From DATBGE01 sp036558125 (GTDB lineage: Bacteria > Gemmatimonadota > Gemmatimonadetes > Gemmatimonadales > GWC2-71-9), in assembly GCA_036558125.1 (NCBI GenBank), contig DATBGE010000108.1, forward strand, positions 37,752 through 101,751: a stretch of DNA of 64,000 nucleotides, in the 5' to 3' direction. The number at the start of each line of letters is the position of its first letter. The stretch's first letter is position 1. Under the pieces are notes generated by a model. The model worked only from the letters and a program-made list of their open reading frames with translations. It ran no database searches and was not told the DNA's origin. Made by a program: the position numbers and the translations under genes. Positions 58,609 through 64,000 of this stretch are shown one piece after another.

Positions 58609-59123
58609 GCGAGCTCGCTTCCTCGTGGTGCGACGGTTGCCCTCCTGAGGGGCGGCGGGAATTTCTCAAGGATACGCTGGCGACCGTGGCAGCCGCTCTG
58701 GTGACGATCGCGGCCGCCCCGCTCGATGCGTTCGCGATTCCCATCCGGGCCGGAGCCGCCATCCGTATCTGGGGCAACGAGCGCAGCTATCCGGTTCCTC
58801 CCGCCGATGGAGCAATCATCGATAAGGAGAACGAGGTCATCCTGGTCCGCTATGCCGGAGCGGTGTATGCCTTCGCGCTCTCCTGCCCGCACCAGAATAC
58901 CGCGCTGCGCTGGCTGGGCGACGACTCCCGCTTCCAGTGCCCCAAGCACAAGTCGAAGTACCAGCCCGACGGCACGTTCATGAGCGGGAAGGCGACTCGC
59001 AACATGGACCGTTACGCGGTGAGCAAGAAAGGGAAGCTCATCGTGGTGGACCTCGGAGTTCTGATCCGGAGCGACAAAGAGCCCGAGCGCTGGGCCGGAG
59101 CCCGACTCACTCTTCCCAAATGA
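58605..59123 (+). CDS. Tat-exported Rieske [2Fe-2S] protein
   Basis: 172-residue Rieske-fold protein. A Tat signal (GRREFLKDTLATVAAALVT, from residue 16) exports it already folded with its cluster, likely anchored to the periplasmic side. Cluster ligands are Cys94-x-His96 and Cys112-x2-His115 in SCPHQNTALRW and FQCPKHKSKY; the second Cys of the typical bc1 pair (CxHxGC) is missing, so this is closer to oxygenase or arsenite-oxidase-type Rieske proteins. A CxxC (Cys9, Cys12) precedes the signal. It sits between two membrane genes with 4-bp overlaps at both ends. Confidence 0.92.
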   Translation: MSELASSWCDGCPPEGRREFLKDTLATVAAALVTIAAAPLDAFAIPIRAGAAIRIWGNERSYPVPPADGAIIDKENEVILVRYAGAVYAFALSCPHQNTALRWLGDDSRFQCPKHKSKYQPDGTFMSGKATRNMDRYAVSKKGKLIVVDLGVLIRSDKEPERWAGARLTLPK

Positions 59124-59758
59124 GTGTGCCGCTCGGTCTGCTCGCGCAGGCGCTGGTCGCGCTGGTGCCGGCGCGGGACTCCGCCGCGTTCCCCGATTCG
59201 ACCTTGAAGCAGCATCCGCCTCAGGTCTGGGCGGCTCAGGCCGCCAGTGCCGGGCAGTCCATTCTGATCGTCCTTCCCGATTCGGCGAAGAAGCGCCCGA
59301 AATCGATCGAGTACAGTCACGGCTACGAAGTGCGGGCCGACATCCACAAGTTCACCAGCTACGCGACCGGTCCCCTCCTTCTGGCTCAGTACCTGAGCGG
59401 CGAAGCGATCCTTCAAAAAGGCAGCGAAGCACCGTCCTGGGCCCAGGACATCCACCGGCCAGCTTCGATGATGCTGGGCGGGGTGTTTCTGGTGAACACC
59501 GTGACCGGCGTGTGGAACCTGGCGGAGTCGAAGGGAGATCCTGCGGGAAAGACCCGGCGCACGGTACATGGCGCCCTGATGCTGCTCGCGGATGCGGGTT
59601 TCGCCTACTCGGCTGCGATCGCACCCAGCATCGAAGACATTGACCAGCGCATCGCGGAGGGGCAACGAGGCGGCTGGACCGACCACAAGAAATTCGCGAT
59701 GGCTTCGATTGGGGTGGCGACGGTGGGCTATCTGATGATGTACATCTGGAAGGATTGA
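59120..59758 (+). CDS. four-helix membrane protein with regularly placed histidines (b-type cytochrome candidate)
   Basis: 212-residue protein with an exported, mostly hydrophilic N-terminal part (to about residue 70) and four membrane segments. A histidine precedes each segment: His76, His112, His150 and His189. In an up-down bundle His76 and His150 lie at one membrane face, His112 and His189 at the other, so two bis-His hemes could be held. This layout suggests a diheme b-type cytochrome passing electrons to or from the Rieske protein; the inference needs testing. The ATG overlaps the Rieske stop (ATGA). No family name is recognised. Confidence 0.82.
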   Translation: MSVPLGLLAQALVALVPARDSAAFPDSTLKQHPPQVWAAQAASAGQSILIVLPDSAKKRPKSIEYSHGYEVRADIHKFTSYATGPLLLAQYLSGEAILQKGSEAPSWAQDIHRPASMMLGGVFLVNTVTGVWNLAESKGDPAGKTRRTVHGALMLLADAGFAYSAAIAPSIEDIDQRIAEGQRGGWTDHKKFAMASIGVATVGYLMMYIWKD

Positions 59759-59873
59759 TCGATTCGGGCGAGATCGGAGCCGCCTCTGGGGGCCCCCCCT
59801 TTCAAATATCGGCGTGGCTTGCGAAAAATCGTCATCAGGAAGACGCGAGCCTCATCCTGGCAACCCATTCCGG

Positions 59874-60860
59874 CTACCAGCGGCGCTCCAATTCCTGGGC
59901 GTGCCACTGGGCGCCCAGCCGGCCGAAGATAGCCAGAGCGTAATCTCGCCGTACGACCGCATCGCTCTCTCTCCCCAGCTGCCGGCAAGCCAGCGCCGCC
60001 ACAGCAGTACATTCGCCCTCGAGCTGCAGGCTTTGAAGCGACTCGGCCTTCCGCCGGGCGGCCTCGGCCAACTCGAGCGCGAAGGATGCGTCGCCCGAGG
60101 CGAGGGCGAGCATGGCCTTCAGGCGACTGATCTCGAGCAGTCCGATTTCGTCTCCCGCCTGAGTGGCGAGCGCGGTTGCGCGCTCGAGCTCGCGCGACGC
60201 AAGCTCGAGCTCTCCCCGTTCCAGGTGAATCTCCGCCCGCCCGGAGACCGCGAGCGCGATCAGGGAACCTTCTCCCACCTGGGTCGCATGCCGGACCGCC
60301 TGCAGGGCGGCGCTTTCCGCGTCGAGCCAGTCCGAGGTCTGTCTGAAGGAGAGACCGAGATTGTGATACGTCTGCGCGGTACCTCGCCGATCGCCGAGAC
60401 GCTGGTAGGCGAGGAGGGCCACACGATACAGGCTGAGCGAGGTCTCCGGCTTTCCCTGCAGGTGGGCGACGGACGCCAGGTTGTTGGAGGCGTGGGCGGC
60501 CATCAACGTATCGTCGAGCTGGCGAGCCAGTTCGAGCACTTCACCGAATGCCCGCGCCGCTTCTTCCAGGCGACCCTGCTCGAAAGCGATAGCGCCGAGC
60601 AGGTTCATTGCCCGCATCCGGCCATCGGTATCCGCCTTGGACCGGAAGCGTTGGAAGGCCGATTCAGCTAAAGCAACGCCGGCGGAGAATTCGCCGAGCC
60701 TGGTCGCGGCCGTGGCCGCGAGCAGTTCGGCCTCGGGACGATGACGAATCGCCGGGTCCTGAGTGGACTGATGCTCCTGCAGGGCCTCGCGGAAACGCCC
60801 CGTCGCCACCAGCTCGCGGAGCTGGCGGGTAGGATCGGAGGTTTCGAACGGGCCGGGCAT
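59874..60860 (-). CDS. TPR-repeat protein
   Basis: 328-residue protein made almost wholly of tetratricopeptide-like helix pairs, about seven of them (for example LLGAIAFEQGRLEEAARAFG, HASNNLASVAHLQGKPETSL and TYHNLGLSFRQTSDWLDAES). There is no signal peptide, membrane segment or enzymatic domain, so it should be a cytoplasmic binding or scaffolding protein. It is the last gene of the minus-strand operon with the sigma-54 activator, 22 bp after the EF-hand-like lipoprotein. A regulatory role toward the activator is possible. Confidence 0.9.
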   Translation of the reverse strand: MPGPFETSDPTRQLRELVATGRFREALQEHQSTQDPAIRHRPEAELLAATAATRLGEFSAGVALAESAFQRFRSKADTDGRMRAMNLLGAIAFEQGRLEEAARAFGEVLELARQLDDTLMAAHASNNLASVAHLQGKPETSLSLYRVALLAYQRLGDRRGTAQTYHNLGLSFRQTSDWLDAESAALQAVRHATQVGEGSLIALAVSGRAEIHLERGELELASRELERATALATQAGDEIGLLEISRLKAMLALASGDASFALELAEAARRKAESLQSLQLEGECTAVAALACRQLGRESDAVVRRDYALAIFGRLGAQWHAQELERRW

Positions 60861-60882
60861 CAGTAGTCCTGGTTTCGGTTCA

Positions 60883-61512
60883 TCAGTACGCGATGGCGTA
60901 CCGACTGAAGCCGTTTAATTCGGCCTCGAACTCGTTCTCATCTTCCAGCTTGACGGAGCCGATGAGGACGAAATCATCGCCGAGGACGGCCTGGCGCCAG
61001 AGACCGAGCTCCTGCTCAATCTCATCGTCCTCGGAGTCCACCGTCCCGTTGTGATCCAGATCGTCACTGGCTTCGCCGTATTCGATCTTCAGCTCGGCCG
61101 GTTTGGCCGGATTGAACTTGAGTCCGGTGGGTTCGAGCTGGACCATGATGCTGTCTCCGCCGACCCAGGTCATGGTGATAGAGACCACGTCACCGTCATT
61201 GAGCGGCGTGCCGTTGGGCAACTCGAGGAGGCTCTCCTTGTCGATCCGGAGCCGGACGAAGTCTTCGGTTCCCCCTGAGCAGTCTGCGGGCTCTCCGGGC
61301 TCGGGAAATTCGAGCGCCGCCTCCACGTCGACGCCCTTGGTCGCGTCGAAGGTCACGCTGTTGCTGCACAGCGTGGGAGCGGTGGCCGCGAACTGGAGGA
61401 AGTTCAGCTGCGAGGGCGGTTTCGTGGTGCTGCCTCCGCTGTCCATGGAGCTGGTGCACCCGCCCAGGAGCGCAGCGGCGATCGCCGGCATCAGATATGA
61501 AATCGGTTTCAT
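60883..61512 (-). CDS. lipoprotein with an EF-hand-like calcium loop
   Basis: 209-residue lipoprotein (lipobox LLGGC in the first 19 residues). The ATG at 61512 starts the signal peptide; upstream in-frame sequence overlaps the activator gene. The mature protein is beta-rich and ends with a DDLDHNGTVDSEDDE segment that matches a calcium-binding EF-hand or dockerin loop, then ELNGFSRYAIAY, an ending common to ZU5-like lipoproteins in related genomes (recalled, not checked). It lies 37 bp downstream of the sigma-54 activator gene. Function unknown. Confidence 0.82.
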   Translation of the reverse strand: MKPISYLMPAIAAALLGGCTSSMDSGGSTTKPPSQLNFLQFAATAPTLCSNSVTFDATKGVDVEAALEFPEPGEPADCSGGTEDFVRLRIDKESLLELPNGTPLNDGDVVSITMTWVGGDSIMVQLEPTGLKFNPAKPAELKIEYGEASDDLDHNGTVDSEDDEIEQELGLWRQAVLGDDFVLIGSVKLEDENEFEAELNGFSRYAIAY

Positions 61513-61549
61513 GCTTCGTCCTTGTGCTATGGGTTCGGAATGAGCTGGC

Positions 61550-62863
61550 TCATTCGTCCTCGCCCAGACCATCGATGATGCGTTGCAGGCGGGGCCGGGA
61601 AATCCCCAGCCGGCGCGCCGCCTCGCTCTTGTTTCCATGTGCCAGTTGTAGCATCCGCTCGACCGCCGCCTGGGTGATGGTGCGGAGCGGAGCCGGAAAC
61701 GGCAGCTCTCCTCCCGACTCGGGAATGACCCGGCTCGCTCCAAGGTCCTCCACCTCCAGACGACCGGGTGGCGACAGCACCAGCGCCCGTTCGATCACAT
61801 TGCGCAGCTCTCTCACGTTGCCGGGCCAGGGGTGGGCCCGGAGCCGGCTCCGGGTTTCCAGGTCGAGTGGTGCCGTCGGGAGCCCGTATTGGGCCGCCAG
61901 CCGGTTGATAAAAGTCTCGGCAAGCAGCTCGACATCGCCTTCTCTCGCTCGCAGCGGCGGAAGCAGCAGCGCCACCACATTGAGCCGGTAAAACAGATCC
62001 TCGCGGAACTCGCCTCGTGCCACTGCCGCGGGAAGATCGGCGTGAGTGGCGCCGATGATCCGGACATCAACCTTGCGCGAGCTCTGTCCTCCGACTCGGC
62101 GAATCTCCCGGGTCTCGAGCGCCCTCAGCAATTTGGGCTGCAGCTCGAGCGGCATGCTTCCGATCTCGTCCAGGAAGACGGTGCCGCCGTGGGCCAGCTC
62201 GAGAAGACCGGGCTTCGCGGCAACCGCTCCGGTGAACGCGCCCCGCTCGTGGCCGAAGAGTTCACTCTCCAGCAGGTTCGCTGGAATCGCCGCGCAGTTG
62301 ATCTCTACGAATGGAGCCGCGGCTCGAGGGCTGTGATAGTGCAACGCCCGGGCCAGTAGCTCCTTTCCAGTGCCGGTCTCTCCCCCGATAAGCGCCGTAA
62401 CGTCTCGATGCTGCGCCACTCGTCGGGCCTGCTCAATGCACTGTCGCAGTGCAGCACTGCGTCCGATGATGGCACCGAAACCCGATGACTCTCGTTCGTC
62501 CTCCGCGAACCGCGCCGCGGCGCGTCGTCCTCTCGATTCGGTCCGTTCCCGTTCCAGCGACCGTCGCAGCAGGCCCAGGTCGTCCGGCAGGGCGAAGTAA
62601 TCCCGGGCCCCGCGCTGCAGTGCTGCGACCGCGATCCGATGGTCCCCCGATGCTCCGATCACATAGAAGGGGATCGGCACCGGATTCAGACCTGCCAACA
62701 AATCCAGAGCGTCGTTTTCAACTCCGCCTGCCAGGACCAGTCCCGCGGACGCCTGCGGCGGCAGGCCGGTGGCCCCGTCCCGGCTCCATGGGAGGAGCTC
62801 GGCGCCGAGGTCACCGGCCAGATCGCCGATCGTGGTGCGAAAGCTGTCGGAAAGCCGTACCAC
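61550..62863 (-). CDS. sigma-54-dependent transcription activator (AAA+, Fis HTH)
   Basis: 437-residue bacterial enhancer-binding protein. The N-terminal domain (about 35-105) is receiver-like, but I see no phospho-acceptor Asp at the expected strand (SAGLVLAGGVEND), so it may respond to something else. The AAA+ domain has Walker A GGETGTGKE (160-168), the sigma-54 contact loop GAFTGA (208-213), Walker B TVFLDEIGSM and the R-finger region REDLFYRLNV. The C-terminal Fis-type HTH is NKSEAARRLGISRPRLQRII. A GTG start gives the full domain. A good sigma-54 promoter lies upstream of the preceding lipoprotein gene, so autoregulation is likely. Confidence 0.95.
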   Translation of the reverse strand: MVRLSDSFRTTIGDLAGDLGAELLPWSRDGATGLPPQASAGLVLAGGVENDALDLLAGLNPVPIPFYVIGASGDHRIAVAALQRGARDYFALPDDLGLLRRSLERERTESRGRRAAARFAEDERESSGFGAIIGRSAALRQCIEQARRVAQHRDVTALIGGETGTGKELLARALHYHSPRAAAPFVEINCAAIPANLLESELFGHERGAFTGAVAAKPGLLELAHGGTVFLDEIGSMPLELQPKLLRALETREIRRVGGQSSRKVDVRIIGATHADLPAAVARGEFREDLFYRLNVVALLLPPLRAREGDVELLAETFINRLAAQYGLPTAPLDLETRSRLRAHPWPGNVRELRNVIERALVLSPPGRLEVEDLGASRVIPESGGELPFPAPLRTITQAAVERMLQLAHGNKSEAARRLGISRPRLQRIIDGLGEDE

Positions 62864-62886
62864 AGCGATCCACCAGTCAGGCTGGG

Positions 62887-63714
62887 TCAGTCGTCACTCC
62901 CTCCGTCGTCATGACCGTCGCGATTCTCGTCCTGGAAGGCGTCGAAGGAGTTCTCAATGTTGTCGCGCACCAGGTTTTCGTTCTGGCCGCCCTTGCCCGC
63001 GGTCCCGGGATCCAACAGTCCTCCGGTGCCATCCGCAAACCAGGTCGCCACGTCCACCTTCAGGGTGACGTCGACGTTGGCGCCCGCGTCGGTAACGACG
63101 AGAGGAGGATTCAGCTGCATCTCCTGCTCTGCGTCCAGATCGCTGGTGAAGGTAAAAGGAGTTCCATTCCAGGTGCCGGTCGCGCGAATGCTGATGGCGG
63201 CGAAGTCGGGATGCGCGGCGAGGAATGCTACGTCCGCCGGATCGCTGCCGTCGTCTTCGGGTTTGTGTAGCTTGATCCGCAGCTCGTCGAAGGTTCCGGT
63301 GTCCACCGCGACGCTGAAGACCTGCTCGACGCCGGAGCCGAGGGGAAGGTCAAGCAGGAAGGGCCCGGCATTGACGTTCTCGCAAGCATCCTCGCTGCCG
63401 TCATCGCCGTTCTCGCCGCCGTCGTGAGAAGCGGGGCGGACTACGATACCCCCTCCCTGGTCATCCTCGCAGGCGTCATCGTTGACCCGCTTGAAGCGAA
63501 TGTCGCGAAGCACCAGCTCGACCTGATCAAGGACAAGAGTGTTGGTGCCGCTAACCACAGTATCGGAAACTGACTGGAGATTCGCCGCCGCCCCCGAAGA
63601 AGTGGAGACGTTGAAGCTGATCTGCGGCTTGTTGCCCGGGCCTGTCCCTTCACTACAGGCAAGCAGCCCCGCTGCGGTGAGGACGGCAAGGGCAGAGATG
63701 GATCTGCTGGACAT
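62887..63714 (-). CDS. DUF4382-like lipoprotein, first gene of the sigma-54 operon
   Basis: 275-residue lipoprotein (lipobox GLLAC) with a beta-rich body resembling DUF4382 lipoproteins: LVLDQVELVLRDIRFKRV, GPFLLDLPLGSGVEQVFSV, VDTGTFDELRIKLHKP. An acidic Asp/Glu/Gly-rich insertion (about 75-112) and an acidic tail (DENRDGHDDGGSDD) may bind calcium. The start ATG is preceded by a 40-base leader from the predicted sigma-54 promoter. The activator gene follows 23 bp after its stop. A role at the cell surface or in the periplasm is likely; the function is unknown. Confidence 0.82.
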   Translation of the reverse strand: MSSRSISALAVLTAAGLLACSEGTGPGNKPQISFNVSTSSGAAANLQSVSDTVVSGTNTLVLDQVELVLRDIRFKRVNDDACEDDQGGGIVVRPASHDGGENGDDGSEDACENVNAGPFLLDLPLGSGVEQVFSVAVDTGTFDELRIKLHKPEDDGSDPADVAFLAAHPDFAAISIRATGTWNGTPFTFTSDLDAEQEMQLNPPLVVTDAGANVDVTLKVDVATWFADGTGGLLDPGTAGKGGQNENLVRDNIENSFDAFQDENRDGHDDGGSDD

Positions 63715-63763
63715 TGATGGCTCCCATTACAGGTCGATTGAACGGTGGTCGCCTGTGAGGGAT

Positions 63764-63779
63764 GGCAATCGGGGTGCCC
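63764..63779 (-). promoter_or_regulatory. sigma-54 (-24/-12) promoter candidate
   Basis: On the minus strand GGGCAC-N5-TTGC matches the sigma-54 consensus TGGCAC-N5-TTGC at all but one base, with the GG and GC pairs correctly spaced. It lies 50 bp before the lipoprotein ATG, in the operon that contains a sigma-54 activator. Confidence 0.7.
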
Positions 63780-63908
63780 CCGAAATACATCTCCTATCTC
63801 CTTATTTGACAGCTGGTTACAGCTTGTTGTCGAGGCCTTGTGCTTAATCGAAACGATCTGATTGCAACGAAATGTTACAAGGAGGGAAGGACCACACAAC
63901 ACTGCGGG

Positions 63909-64000
63909 CTACTCTTCATGCGGCTCCATATGAATCAACACACCGAGCACTTCCGGCACCGCCTGCCGAATCGCGCTCTTCACGCGGCCGCTCAAGATGT
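63909..64000 (-). CDS. C-terminus of a probable CDF-family metal cation exporter (truncated by window edge)
   Basis: Only the last 29 codons are inside the window, running from the right edge to a TAG at 63911-63909. The visible sequence ends GVLIHMEPHEE, and before that has VKSAIRQAVPEVL, the usual C-terminal cytoplasmic strand and helix of cation diffusion facilitator proteins, where His and Glu can bind regulatory metal. The family call rests on this short segment only. The upstream part lies outside the window, and the gene is 194 bp before the sigma-54 operon. Confidence 0.55.
   Translation of the reverse strand, partial: ILSGRVKSAIRQAVPEVLGVLIHMEPHEE

Noticed and set aside
59814..60671. 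285-residue reading frame on the plus strand
   Set aside because: It is the complement of the TPR gene, whose repeat pattern on the minus strand is unmistakable.

Overview
The window is GC-rich, densely coding DNA from a diderm bacterium. Two TonB-dependent receptors, a third outer-membrane barrel, many lipoproteins with lipoboxes and a Tat-exported Rieske protein all point to an outer membrane. The gene mix (a chromosomal parS-parAB-LytM-bactofilin cluster, caa3-type oxidase and copper assembly factors, GAF signalling proteins, many GTG starts) would fit Gemmatimonadota. That placement is inference: no rRNA or universal marker set is present to prove it. I found no tRNA, rRNA, CRISPR array, IS element or phage gene.

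Layout. 1-4.4 kb: a SUF iron-sulfur operon (sufC-sufD-sufS-sufU) with a bacilliredoxin-like gene and a small hypothetical. 4.4-7.1 kb: a small ferredoxin and a NatAB-like ABC exporter. 7.1-12.2 kb: mnmG, two parS sites, parA, parB, a membrane-anchored LytM peptidase and a bactofilin, a segregation and cell-shape cluster. 12.2-17.4 kb: a BMP-type nucleoside ABC importer with a Nif3-like gene inside. 17.3-22.3 kb: a tightly overlapping minus-strand operon (hypothetical, NDH-2, catalytically degenerate patatin, QueG, VOC protein, PlsC-like acyltransferase). 22.3-25.3 kb: class V aminotransferase, LOG-family protein and deoxyhypusine-synthase-like protein. 25.3-30.6 kb: a 359-bp non-coding stretch, a GAF protein, a secreted HExxH peptidase, a SnoaL-like lipoprotein and a FtsX-type permease.

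30.6-45 kb is a minus-strand metal-handling island. It begins with a translationally coupled copper and oxidase-maturation operon (CopC-CopD-SCO-PCuAC-CtaG-phosphatase). It continues with three outer-membrane barrels (two TonB receptors and a porin-like protein), ZnuA and ZnuB without a local ATPase, and a receptor-associated lipoprotein. Each barrel gene is preceded by a small exported protein. The three small proteins are collinear paralogues sharing LPxxDxxxFH, a downstream HxxxC and a terminal RAPP. I consider this pairing the best candidate for an undescribed system.

45-64 kb: mazEF with a palindromic operator candidate; a molybdenum hydroxylase whose FAD subunit carries the four-cysteine spacing I recall for the extra [4Fe-4S] cluster of 4-hydroxybenzoyl-CoA reductase; a GAF histidine kinase, a Bfd-like ferredoxin and an SDR; an ABC exporter; an EF-G-like GTPase with an altered G4 motif; a YbjQ protein; a three-gene membrane redox module (Rieske between two His-bearing membrane proteins) behind two perfect CRP-type palindromes; and a minus-strand operon (lipoprotein, sigma-54 activator, lipoprotein, TPR) behind a good sigma-54 -24/-12 element. 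The window ends in the C-terminus of a probable CDF metal exporter.

Short 7-10 bp tandem units, often arranged as long inverted repeats, recur in gaps between genes (7.1, 45.6, 51.5, 52.3, 54.3, 54.8 and 57.0 kb). One 8-bp unit is also embedded in two metal-related genes, where gain or loss of a copy would shift the reading frame.
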